Assembly: GCA_032358165.1 (NCBI GenBank)
Contig: JAALGY010000057.1
Coordinates: 744,001 to 808,000 of the forward strand
Direction: 5' to 3'
Source of the DNA: Diplosphaera chodatii
Taxonomy: Eukaryota > Chlorophyta > Trebouxiophyceae > Prasiolales > Stichococcaceae
DNA length: 64,000 bases
Made by a program: the position numbers and the translations under genes. How positions within the stretch are numbered: the stretch's first letter is position 1; each line of letters starts with the position of its first letter. This document shows positions 1 through 10,976 of the stretch, piece by piece. Under the pieces are notes generated by a model, which worked only from the letters and a program-made list of their open reading frames with translations, searched no databases and had not been told where the DNA came from.

Positions 1-1921
1 CGGCAGCTGGAGCAGCACATGGCGCGCTCGGTGTCAGGCCGCAGCGGGGCCTACTTCAGCGGCGCCACCTCCCGCGACATCGCCTCCACCAGCGGCCTCG
101 TCTCAGGTCAGGACACAGCGCTGCAAGACTGTAATGTTGAGGTAGTGTTGCAGACCCTGCAGATGGTCAGTCATGCCATGGTGGTGCTCCCCTGCAGCAG
201 CAAGGCTGTGTGAGCAACAGTCGTTTGGTCGGCCTTCTCGCATGCCGCTGGACTCCTCAGACGAGTCTGCCAACACACATGGTCTTCCAAGCACAGGCGC
301 GGCCTCTGGCGCAGTCAGCGGCGCTGTGAGCGGGGCGTTTCTGTCGGGCGGCTCCCCGTCCGCTTCATCCCACGGCTCCTCAGCAGCCGCATCTACCACC
401 AGCCCCTCCGGCCACCTCCCCGCCTCCACGCCCCCCGCCGAGGCGCAGCCGCCGGCCCTGCAGCTGGACCCTGTGCAGCGCGCGGTGAGCTTCTCGCAAA
501 TGCATGCCACTTCCATGCAGAGGGGGTGGTCGCATGCATCCATCATGCTTCTGTTGGCTGCCAGCATGAGGTCAGCGCCGTGCTGCTGACTTGCTGACCA
601 TGGCAGCTGGCTTCGAGGACGTCCATATCTCATGTTTCGTCGACACCACAGGCGTCGGGGACTGCGGTGCCGCCGTCGGCGGACAGGCCGCCCCTGTCGC
701 CGAGGCCCCCGCCCGGCGGATCGCCCCGCTCCCCCTCAGCAGCCGGCCTCCTGCGGCAGAGCTCGTCGGAGCTGGCCAAGGCAGCCGCCGTCTCCGCCGC
801 CGCCGCCGCCGTCAGCCCGGCCGTATCTGTCGCTGCCCCGCCCGCCGCTGCTGCGGCCCCTTCTGCTGCTGCTGCCCCCGGATCTCCCGCTGCTTATGTG
901 CAGTCGCTAGTGTCTGCTGCGGGGCCTACCATTGGTATGGTGCTCCCGCCCGCGCTGCAGCTGGGGCGCAGCTCGGCAGCTGCCGCTGCTGGAGCAGATG
1001 TGCCAGCTGTGCAGCCTCCCATCAGCAGTGTTGACAGCACACAGGTGTCAGCACCACCTGCAGAGGCGGCAGCAGCCACAGATGCGCCGCGACAGCAGGT
1101 GACAGACTCGCAGCAGGGCCCTTCGGCAGGAGGTGCAATGGCTGAAGCCAGTGCTTCCGGTACCCACCCTGTGGTGGCGTCACCATCGCTGACCAGCCTG
1201 GCGGATGCTGCTGCTTCTACTGCCTCTGGCAGTTCCAGCGGCGCTGCTGCATCGTCAGTGGCCCCGTCAGCAGAGCCGGCCGCAACTTCAGGCTTCAGGG
1301 TCACCGGCTTCCGCGTGGCATCCTCTGACCAGGTGGCTATGCCTGCGCCCTCCAGCGGGGCCAGCAGCGGCCTGGCCAGCAACGCACCGCAGCCAGCGCT
1401 GCCAGCACTGGCAGCTACGGCACAGGCGGCCGCTGACGTTTCAGCAGCTGCTCAGCAGCTGCCTGAGGACGATCAGCCGCAGGCGACTGAGCTCAGCGCA
1501 AGCGGCCAGGCGTCAGACGCCGGGTCAGAGGTCATGCCCGCGCTCGTCCTGCCGCTGTCGCCGCCGCCTTTGAGCGATCAGAGCAGCGACTCCGGTGCTA
1601 CCGGCGCCAGGAGCGTCCACAGCGCTTGCTGATGGTGGTTCCTCAAACCCAGCGCCTGAGGAGGCTGCGAGGGTGCAGCCAGCTGGCTCTTCTACAGCGT
1701 CATTTGCCACGGTGGGCTCCCAGGCAGCAGTATACACAGAAGCCCCTGACGCCGGCACGGAAGGCGCTGGCACTCCGACTGCAGCTGCAGAGGGCCCTGC
1801 TGCTGGTGAGGCAGCAGAGCAGGACGTGGGGAGCAGCAGCCAGCAGGGGCTGCCAGGCTCTGACGATGATGACGGGCCTGACACAGGCGGCAGCGAAGCC
1901 GACAGTGCCATCAGCATCTGA
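1..1921 (+). CDS. Unidentified Ala/Ser/Pro-rich protein, C-terminal part (5' end outside window)
   Basis: The gene enters the window in mid-exon. Exons in phase are 1-106, 297-484, 652-1530 and 1679-1921, giving about 471 visible residues and a TGA stop at 1919-1921. All junctions are GT-AG; the last intron (1531-1678) ends in GGTGCAG. The protein is low complexity: long Ala/Ser/Pro/Gln runs, then an acidic tail with four consecutive Asp near the end (GSDDDDGPDTGG). I see no catalytic motif or known domain, so only a disordered tail is visible and the function must be decided by sequence left of this window. A TGTAA at 2386-2390 is a plausible poly(A) signal. The composition matches its neighbours (GC-rich third positions). 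The existence of the gene is fairly sure; its identity is unknown. Confidence 0.6.
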
Positions 1922-2952
1922 TACAGGCTCAAGTGGAGGCTCGGCCCCACGATGCAGAAAGCGAGCAGCTGCTGATGATCCAGCCAGAGCACATGTAGAT
2001 TGAAAGCGCTGACCGCTGGTGTACGAGAAGGTGATGTTGCATATGACAATGTGTATGTACAGATAGCAGATGCCGTTCACACAACAGGGACATCCGCAAG
2101 GGCATCTTTACCGAACAGATGTTTGCAGGACACCATTGTCCGGTTCAATTTACCATCTGCAGCGGAACATCCATTCTTTGGCCCGAATCTGAAGTCCACA
2201 GCCGCAGCAGTAGTGTCAGGCGCTTTGGAACGTGAGTAACCGCACAGACTGGTCTGCTTGACTTGCGTCTCCATGGTAGCCAAGCCTTGTTGGCACTGTT
2301 GTCGTTCACCAGCACCTGGGCCGGCGCTCTAGACATCTGGGCCCAGGGCAGTGTCCCTGCTTGTATCAGCAATGCCATGTTATGCTGTAACATTCGGTCG
2401 CGCCCTAGCAAATGTCAGCAGCAGGATATGCACAGCCAAGGGTTTGCCACTGTCGTCTCGGAGAGATATCTACTGCTCTGATATATAGATGCACGATGGT
2501 GCATGAGGCAATATGCATGGGTGCGAGGATGCCTGGTTTGCTTTTCCAGGCCTTTCCTGGACGAAACTCTCATGGTTGTTGAACCTTGAGGCTGCTTGCT
2601 GCCCGTATACACAAACAATGTGATCCTGATTTGTGGCCATGCAACAAGAGAACGCACTGCCAATGATGGAACCCAATTGGGACGAACCCACCGTGCTGGG
2701 CCTGCAGGAGCAAGTACGCCCTTCGCCAACCACCGCCATCCCCAAACATGCCGCCGGCCCGGCGTCGTCTGTCTCTATCAAACCCTGGATCGTGGCTGTA
2801 CGTATGACACATCCAGAGGCAGTGCCAACTGCCAATATGATGGCATCATTGCCGGTTGCGGCCTTGGTGACAACTGGTGACGCGTGCGCTTGCGGAGTGT
2901 GTGCCAACTGGCACTAGCCATTGAGCGTTGTTGCTGGTCGACATGCCATTCG
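1922..2952. other. Intergenic region between convergent genes
   Basis: About 1 kb between two facing stop codons, so it should hold both 3' UTRs. TGTAA at 2386-2390 fits the left gene. Short open stretches exist on both strands but none has family similarity or consistent splice sites. Confidence 0.6.
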
Positions 2953-5900
2953 TCAGGCCTTGCCGCCCTTGCGTGCCTGTGGACCATCGTGGCCCTCGAA
3001 CAGGGTGCCGTTGATCATGTTGCGCACATCAGCCACCTGCAGAGCACACAACATGCTTTCAAAAGCATCGAAGCACTTGGAACCGAAACATGGTTAGCAG
3101 CACGGGATCATATCAAGTGTGTGAAGCGCTGGGTGTGGGTTGTAGCCAGGCAGTCAAGACCTGTGACACGTTGAATCACACAGCCGGATAGACGCTGCAC
3201 CACTGTAACCCAGGAATACTGTAGGCAACATGCAACTTGACGCAAGGCAGCCTTGGTCACCATGTACGGTGCATTGCAGCCCTGAGACCACTTGCAGATG
3301 GGCATAAACGGGCCCTGATCCATGCTCAATGTGATGCTACAACAGTCTCGAACAAACCACACACCGAGTATTTGATGTACTTGTCAGATACGCGGCTACT
3401 GTGCGCGGCGTTGCGTGCCAGCAGCGCCTCGTAGGGCGGCAGGAAGTCCTGCGGAAGCAGACCACGGCTCCCCAGCTTAACTCCACCATACAGCAACAGC
3501 TCTGCTCCGCACCATGAGCTGTGCGCACCCTTGCGTGCAGCGGCAGACACTACGTTCACCTGCGAGCTGCTTTCTGGACCCAAATCCTAATCGACCTCAC
3601 CTCTGCAAGCGCGTCCCTCAGGTTCGCGCGCAACACGCCATCGGGGATGGTCCACCCCGACTGCTCTGCTTCCATCGCGGCCAGCGTGCTGCTGATGGCC
3701 CTGTAGCGCTCCTTGACGACTGCCTGTCACAATGACGGGACAGCGAACACGACTTGAGCCCGGTGCTTGGTGGAAGCTTGAATCAAATAGGCGCCGCCTG
3801 CACGAGAGACAGCCGCTGGAAGTGGCAAGCAGTCTTCCTCAGCTGCACAGCCTGGCATCTGCTTGAACAGGAGGTTAGGGGCTGCCCACTGCGGCAGGGC
3901 CACTGTGGTCGGGTGCAACAGTCGTGTCCACATCCGAAGCAGACCGCAGCAGATGGAACACAGCCATGCCGCCAGTGGTTTCAGCGTTCCAGAAAGGTTC
4001 TACCAGGCGTCAGTTCATGCACCTTGTCTCGTCGGTCAGTGTCATTGGCGTCAGCGGACATGATGTCCAGCGCCAGGCCCCACGCCAACCGCTGGTAACT
4101 CTCGCCGAACTCCTCCACCTGCAATACACAGAGCTGTATTGTCACACGCGCATCCACAGCATCAGACGCAGCGCTGGACGCTTGGTGTGAACGGGGAATG
4201 CTGCCTGCTGCATGATCTGCACTGCTGCACTCAAATGTGCTGGAAGGCTGTGGCAGATGCAGCAGGCACATCTGCTTGTGGACGGGAACCGTGCAAGCAG
4301 GGTGTGTAGTTCTACTGTGCACCTGGTCCTTGTGCTGCTCGATCCACTCCTCGCCCAGCACCGTGAGCGCCTCAGAGCTCTCCACCGTCTTCACCATGTA
4401 GTGCAGATTGTTCATCATGAAGACCGCCGCCAGGGGCTGCAGGCAGGAAATTTGAGAGCTGCAACATGCGCTCGGACGTCAGACCATCAGCCCATGTGGA
4501 GCACATGCTTGCCCCGATCAAAGCGCAGGTCTCCAAACTGCCGTGCTCCGCCCTGCATGCTGCCTTCCTCAGACCCATACATGCTGGTCTTGTGCTTGGG
4601 TTTAGGGTTTTAGGGTTTTTTTTAAAAGGTGGAGCTGGTCCCGCGCCCGCTTGATGCACATGATGATGGTAGCGACAAGGTCCTCCGAGAGATGGTGTAA
4701 CAGCAGGGGCCAGTGAGGCTCACCTTGGACTTGTAGGCCTTGGACTTGCTGGTGAGGTTGGTGATGAGCAGGTCCAGCACCTTCTGGATGGCCTTGCTCA
4801 TGCGCCGCACCAGTGCCGGGTCCCCGGCAGCCGCCATGCTGCGTTCCCGCATGGAGGCCCTGCAGTCAAAGTCGCAATTAAGTTGCTGCTGAGAAGGACC
4901 GCCAACATCACACAAGCAGGGGTGACCAGTACGCGCACGCAAGGCGCCTGCAAACAGCATGTTGGCTGGACCTGACCATTGCCGACATTGGGTGGGTTTC
5001 GTCTGCGAATCACTGTGATTGCGGGACACACAGCAGCAGCAGTCCTCACGTGCGGGCCAGGCCAGGCGTGGCCTCAGGGTCGGCAAACAGCACGGTGATG
5101 CTGGACTCATAGGTGAACAGCCGCTTCAGGAACGACAGGCTGTAGGCCGTCAGCGGGTGCACCGTGCCATCCGGCACCTGCACGAGCACACACAGATCTG
5201 TCCTTTGTCATTGTTGAAACTGCTGAGTCGCAGCGGAAGAAGCTGCATTTGAACCCCGAACCTATAGTGAAAAGCAGGTGCAATATGGTCGACTTGAAAG
5301 TGCCACTGCCAAGACACATGCGTTGCAGCAGCAGGTCCGCAGGTATGGGACTGCTCAGGCCCAAACCCTGACACTGCGCACCAGGTGTCGCACAGAGTCG
5401 CGCCCGATGGAGGCCTCGAACTCGGCAAAGGTGTCCCGCGCCTCCGACTGCATCGACTCGTTGAGCTTGTCCGCCGCTCTGAGCCGCGCTTCAACCCGTG
5501 TGCCTGTGGCGAAGTGTGTCGAACCTCTCATGAGCCGTTGAACCGCAATATATGAAGGCACACTGCTGCTTGCACTGTCATAGCAAGTGCATCCTGAGAA
5601 GCACAACAGCCGCTCCGGCCTACGTCAGCAGTGGTGCAACTGGACTCAGGGGGTGCACCCCACGTTCTGCCACCTGCTCTGATGAGGGTATGTGCTGTGG
5701 CTACCAGGACCCTTCTTTCAGGCGGTCACACGCAGAACATGCGTGCACGCACCTGACAGTATGCCGTGCAGCACAGGCAGCATGGCGTCCAGGTTCTCAT
5801 GGCAGTCCAGGAGGCCAAACACCTTTTCGGGCGCCCTGCAGCATATGATATGATCCACCGAGGTGGACCGCTGCACAACGGCTTGGTATGTGAGACAGGT

Positions 5901-8162
5901 CGTGAAAGTCACTGCTGCTGCTGTCTTGGATATAGCAGTCCTTGCATATTGTACAGAAGGCACTGTGCGCACCTGCGGCCCAACACGATGGCCTCGCCAA
6001 AGTTCACGGTGTTGGCAACGCTCTTCGATACCACCTCGCTGAAGGCCGCATCTGCATACTCCCCCTGCGATGCAGACGGAGAGCAATGTCATGGACCCAC
6101 ATGACTGTCAGGAACCCTGTTGGGTTATGTCCTGCCGAATACGCGCACGAGAGTGCTACATCTGAAGCAGGTCTGCGCACATCAAAGACGCCAGCAGCGA
6201 GGCGGCTCTCAGCCACGGCGCAGCGGACCACCACCCGTAAGGACAGAATCCACGCCTGCATCCTGCATGACACGCCAAGCTCCTTTCAGCATGCTTTCGC
6301 TGCGTTTCCACCAGCTGTAGCCACTGCTGTACTGCAGAGAGACCGCCACTTGTCAAAGCAGTTGGAGTACAGGCAACGGCACCGTGCTCGCAACTCAAAG
6401 CACGTGTGCTTACTTCTTCTCGAGGACCGGCCACGGCAGCCGTGCATAGTCATCCTTTGATGTGTAGTCGCTGCCTAGTCCCTGCAACGCTCAGCTCGGG
6501 AGTGTTTGGCAAGTAATGCAGTGCGTCGATGGACTCGCTGACCAGCGGGGCCTGGGATCACTGGCAGGTAACCTGTGTACTCAGCGAGGCAGCGGCAAAA
6601 GACGAAGCCTACCGCTATTGTGCGCTCCAGCAGGTTTCGTCTTGCCTCGACGAAGGTGTTGAAGCAGCTGGCCTCCCCGGCCACCAGCATCAGCGCTGCC
6701 AGCCGCCGCAACCTACAGCATGGCAGCATGGCCAGTCTGGCACTTGGTCACGCCCAGAGGATCCCAAAAGTTGATCCCAAAGGTGTGAAAATGAGGTGCT
6801 GAAAGGGGCCGCTGTTGTAACCCCGTCCGCAGCATGCACAGGCTCAGCTGGATGAGCACACCTTGCCACAACGTGAGGAGGCACGGCGTCCGCGTCAGCC
6901 TCAGGCCCTGACAGCTTGTGCCGCCCCGAGTCACTCTCTGCATACACCTGCGTCTCAAGATGAATCTGATTCACACGAGACCCCGCAGACAGTTGTGGCA
7001 GCTTCGAGGGTTCTAGCAGCCGGGATGCTGCTTGTCAATCGGCGCCTCGGCGATGCCACGACGCACAAGTGGCCCCACCTGCTGTGCGAGGCGCGCTGCC
7101 GACGGCACCGCCGAGAACTCGCACAGCAGCGCCCAGAAGTCGTTGGCGGCCTGCTGCAGGCCCTCCAGCCGCAGGGCCTGCGCTGCGCTGCCGGCGCGCT
7201 CCGCCACCACCATGCCCCTGCCAAGTAGTGCGCCCAGTAATTACGGCTATGAGCAGGGTTTGCTGTGTGTGCAGCTGCCGCTTTCACCAGCGCAAATGTC
7301 CATCATACTGACTGAAAGGCAGCAAGTGGGTGCCATTTTGGATTATTGCAGTCCGGAGAGTTGGACAGTGGTGCTGCTTGAAGAAAAGCAGCTTTGCCAC
7401 CCACGCGAGTCGTCAGCTCACTGGTGCTGCTGGAAGAATGCGATGCTGCCCTCCAGGCGCGACATGGCCTTCTCAAACTCCTCGAGGTTGCCACGCGGCC
7501 CCGCCTTGACGGTGGACTCCACCTGCAGGGGCTTGGGCACCGTCATGATCGCAATGCCTGCATAGTTGCTCTGCCGTGGCCGCTCGCAAAGTCCAGATCA
7601 AGTGCACTCTCCACAGTCGGACCGCAGCATCTGCCTCCAGTCTGTACCAGCACGAGGCACCTGCCGGGTGGTGTCCAGGTACTGGAGTGTGGAGTCGGCC
7701 CAAGCACGCGCCGCCTTGATCTTCTCCGATGCCACCGTCAAGGCCTGCAAGACAGCGTCGTCGTCGGTCATGGTAGGCCGGCAAGGAGCAGGCCCACGCC
7801 AGGCACTCAGAGGACCTTACCAGCAGCGTCAGGGGGCAGAGACCTCGATTTACCTGAACGCGCAGCGCCACGGGCTGAATGAGGTGATCCAGCTCCCCGA
7901 CGTGCTTGCCATACGTGTCCAACACCGCCGTGGCTGACGCAGTTGTCTCCTTGCTCCATTTCAGGCCCTCCCTGCGAACATTCGGGGAGCTGTGTTACAG
8001 TAAAGGCATTGCCACGTTCTCGGTCAAGACTGCATGATTATCACCAGTTGTTTTCCTTGTGCTTCATTGGCTCCCTGCGCTAACATGCAAATGACAGGCG
8101 CGGCAGAACAATACGCACCTGAGTCGCTCCGCCTGCAGCAGCACAGACTCCACCGCTGTCAT
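2953..8162 (-). CDS. EXO70: Exocyst complex component EXO70
   Basis: EXO70 is a subunit of the exocyst, the octameric complex that tethers secretory vesicles to the plasma membrane. I reconstruct 19 exons: 8162-8119, 7971-7854, 7744-7661, 7522-7422, 7217-7079, 6947-6862, 6712-6613, 6481-6414, 6262-6181, 6064-5973, 5835-5753, 5503-5382, 5177-5050, 4859-4724, 4436-4323, 4118-4023, 3723-3601, 3448-3365 and 3036-2953. They sum to 1,884 nt (627 residues), the normal size. The N-terminal coiled-coil region begins MTAVESVLLQAERLREGLKW. Family hallmarks follow in order: PPHVVARLRRLAALML, NFGEAIVLGRRAPEKVFGLL, DGTVHPLTAYSLSFL, FMMNNLHYMVKTVESSEAL, GWTIPDGVLRANLRDAL and KYIKYS. The start is the only ATG that extends the conserved N-terminus. 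Plants have many EXO70 paralogues; only one is visible here. The exon 5/6 donor has a second phase-compatible option about 12 nt downstream. Confidence 0.93.
4597..4626 (+). repeat. Short interstitial telomere-like motif (TTTAGGG type)
   Basis: GGGTTTAGGGTTTTAGGG followed by a T-run and AAAA, inside the EXO70 intron between the exons at 4436 and 4724. It contains one plant-type TTTAGGG and one TTTTAGGG unit. It is too short to be a functional telomere. Confidence 0.7.
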
Positions 8163-8706
8163 TGCTGCGGCTGCCTACATGATTGCTGTTTCAGGCAACG
8201 GACACAGGTGACTATCCAATGGGCCTATGCGTTGGATCGTGATTGTTACACAGTGATGATGGCACGGTCAGTGAGCTTTGGCAGGTTAGCTGCCGTAAAC
8301 AGCAAAGCTACGAGCGCATCAAACTCACTGCACGTGCTGATATGCAAGCCTGCAAGAATGCGGTCAAATATCTGTTACCATGTCGCAGAGGTCCCATACA
8401 CTGTACTGCACGATTGGCAGCACTGTCAGCAGCATAGAGGCACCTGCTCATGTGCACCGTATTTCACTGCTCCGTCAGCACCGTCGCACCCAAATTTGAA
8501 CAGCCATGCAGCCCAGCAAAGTGGTTGGCGGCTTGTCCGGCGTGTGGGCGCCGGTGGAAGGAGGCGCAGAAGCCCGCATGCGCCAGCAGGAGAGCCCTGA
8601 TCAGGCGGAGCGCGACCCTATGCATAGATTGCATACGGACGCGCCAGCTGGCGGAGCACAGAGGAGTCGAAGCCGGCCAAGTGGGGATATTGCACTGGGC
8701 AGCGCC
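8163..8706. promoter_or_regulatory. Divergent promoter region, EXO70 / WDR89-like
   Basis: About 540 bp between two start codons on opposite strands, so both promoters and 5' UTRs should lie here. The right gene may start earlier, at an in-frame ATG at 8506. No convincing TATA box or repeat is seen. Confidence 0.5.
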
Positions 8707-10521
8707 ATGACCTGCGTGGCGCGTGCACTGCCAGGTGCGCGGCACTGTAGATGGGGACCGGCGTCATGTTCTGACTGGGATGTAAACGACGGGTCTTGGC
8801 ACATCTCAAGCGCGAGATTGTTCCTTGACGTCAGCCTCATGCCTACCTCTAATGGCACGCTCCTGTCACTGTAGGGGATGTTCTGGACTTGGCAGCAGAC
8901 GGGCACACCCTAGCCGCTGGTCTGTCAGACGGCAGCGTGCACGTGTACAACACGAGTGGTCATAGCCTGCAGCAGGATGGCAGTGCCAGCGCATCTGGCA
9001 AACCGGTCACAGCTGTCACGATCAGCGGCCAGCGGATCATTGCGGTGGCGGCGGATGGTGTCAGAGAGATGGGCGACATGAGCGGCAAACGACCGACAAC
9101 GTACAACTCGTTGCTGCCGCTGGCTCTCTGCTGCTGTGTGCACGCTGATGCGAAGTACGGTGTGCAAGGCACCATGAACCATGGTGCTGCATTGCTGGTG
9201 CCACCGGATACGTCCTTGCAAGGTGCACGACATGTGCGTCCTTCCCGCTCTGCAGGTATGCAGATCCGAAGGGCACCGAGGTGTACTGCGCTGCGGCCAG
9301 CCCCGACGGCAGGCTGCTGGCTGTGGGCGGCGAGGGCCGCCTGCTCCTTTTTGACGCCAACACGAAGGAGCTTGCCGCCGCCTTTGACGAGACACACAAG
9401 GAGGCCGTCTCTCAGGTGACCTGGCATGACATCATGCGCTTCTGAAGGATGTGCTGCAATGTGTCGTTGCTTGTATGGAGTCATGCTCCTGCGGTTTTTG
9501 GACGACTCAGTTACCTGCAAATTTAGAAGTTCCATCTGTGCAGGTCATCTGGGTGCCAGGCCGGCCAGCCACCCTCATCAGCGCATCTGATGACGGTCTG
9601 GTGGCAGTGTTTGATTTGGCCGAGGAGATAGACGAGGACGACAGCTGGCGTGCAGCGCTCAACCTCGACGGTGCAGTTGCCAGGATGGGCTTTTATGGCG
9701 CCTCAAGCGCCAAGCTGTGGATGGTCAGCCAGCTTGCGGGGCTGCACCTGTGGGAGTGGCAGGCGGCCTGCAGCGAGGAGGCAACAGGTGTGCTGTGGGT
9801 GCAAATGGCCCCGTGGCAGCATGTGCCCGTGCTCCCAGCGAGTCGTGCATGGTGGCAGCATCTTGCCGCAGGAGGAGTTCTGAAGCATGCCAACATCCAA
9901 CACTGCAGGTGGCGAGGGCACACTGGCAGACATCCAGGACGCCCGTGGACCCCTCGCAGACGCAGCGAAGCTTGCCGCGAGTCGAAACGGGCGCAGCACT
10001 GCGCCCATGGGTGGTGAAGGCAGCAGCGGCCTGCCGCTTTCGTTCGGCTATCTACTATCCTGTACCTACGACTCGGCTGGAGACCGGCTGCTGCTGGCGG
10101 CCGGGGACTCCAGCGGCAGCGTGGCAGTGTTTCCTGTGCATGAGCCCGGTAATGGCCAGGCGGCAGGCTTCGGGCCTCCATTGGCTTGGCTCACCGGCAT
10201 CCACACTGAGGTACTTCAGGCTCGGTCCGTGCATGCGCCACTGTGCTTGCTGTGCTCATGGTGCATAGGATCCCAGGAGCAATTCCGTCCAGATGTCCGA
10301 AAGCCAGTCGTATCGGCTTTGGCCGGCAGTAGATAATGAGGGCCATCTGCTCAACATTTCAGGTTGTGCGTGCCCATGTGTGGCTGGAGACCCCTGCCGG
10401 TGCGACAGCGACTGGGGCCGAGGATGGTCAGCTATGTGTCTGGCAGCCAGGTGACGACAGCCAGCCAATGGATGGGGCTTCAGAGCAGAAACAGGTGAAG
10501 AAGCGGCGGAAGGGAGTCTGA
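8707..10521 (+). CDS. WD40 repeat protein, WDR89-like
   Basis: Exons 8707-8734, 8875-9057, 9264-9415, 9544-9787, 9909-10210 and 10363-10521 join in phase to about 355 residues. WD40 blades are clear: LAAGLSDGSVHVYNT, ASPDGRLLAVGGEGRLLLFD, SASDDGLVAVFDL, LLLAAGDSSGSVAVFPV and, at the end, TGAEDGQLCVWQP. The last blade follows VVRAHVW, resembling the HTDIVRSFCW-type segment of WDR89; the tail is basic (KKRRKGV). WDR89 is a poorly characterised single-propeller protein, so the role is unknown. The second intron acceptor is ambiguous: GTATGCAG at 9256-9263 keeps the frame. An upstream in-frame ATG at 8506 would add 67 residues of low-complexity sequence, so the true start is uncertain. WD40 assignment is sure; WDR89 orthology is likely. 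Confidence 0.8.
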
Positions 10522-10976
10522 TTACACGCCACGCTTTTGATGCAAACAGAATTGCTGCAACACATCTCACATGGGGTCCTCAACCTCACATGGGGTCCTC
10601 AATCGACAAGCAGGTCGGGCTCTGCAAACACGATAGCATAGCAGTGCTACGCTTTCAAACGATAGTACCAGGTGCAACATGCGGCTTGAACGTATTCAAT
10701 AAAGAGCATCAGTACCCACGGTCAACACCATCGACAACATCTACCGACTCATCTGTTCCGGGCTGCGGAACAGCGGCCGCGAGCTCTCCCCCCTGCGCTC
10801 ATGGTTTGGTCTTGGGTCCGATACACCATCAGCACCCTCCGTCGTCCTGTATGAAGCGCAAGGGAAGTAGTAGTCAAGCACCTGCGTGGCGTCTGTCCAT
10901 CTGGGGACTGCTCATAGCAAAAGGGTTGTGGACTGCGCTTGCACTGCACTAACACAAAGTAGGCTTCTGTGAAAAC
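10522..10976. other. Intergenic region between convergent genes
   Basis: About 455 bp between facing stop codons, presumably two 3' UTRs. It holds a 17-bp direct repeat (CTCACATGGGGTCCTCA at 10567-10583 and 10586-10602). No coding signal is seen. Confidence 0.55.

Noticed and set aside
894..1382. Minus-strand open frame antisense to the Ala/Ser-rich gene
   Set aside because: GC-rich low-complexity exons give long antisense frames by chance; there is no family similarity and no splice support.
1595..1921. Apparent +1 frameshift near 1600 in the first gene
   Set aside because: An ordinary intron at 1531-1678 (GTCATG ... GGTGCAG) joins the two frames in phase, so no frameshift is needed.
2596..2917. 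Possible small gene on the plus strand between the first gene and EXO70
   Set aside because: Frames overlap on both strands without known motifs; it is better explained as EXO70 3' UTR.
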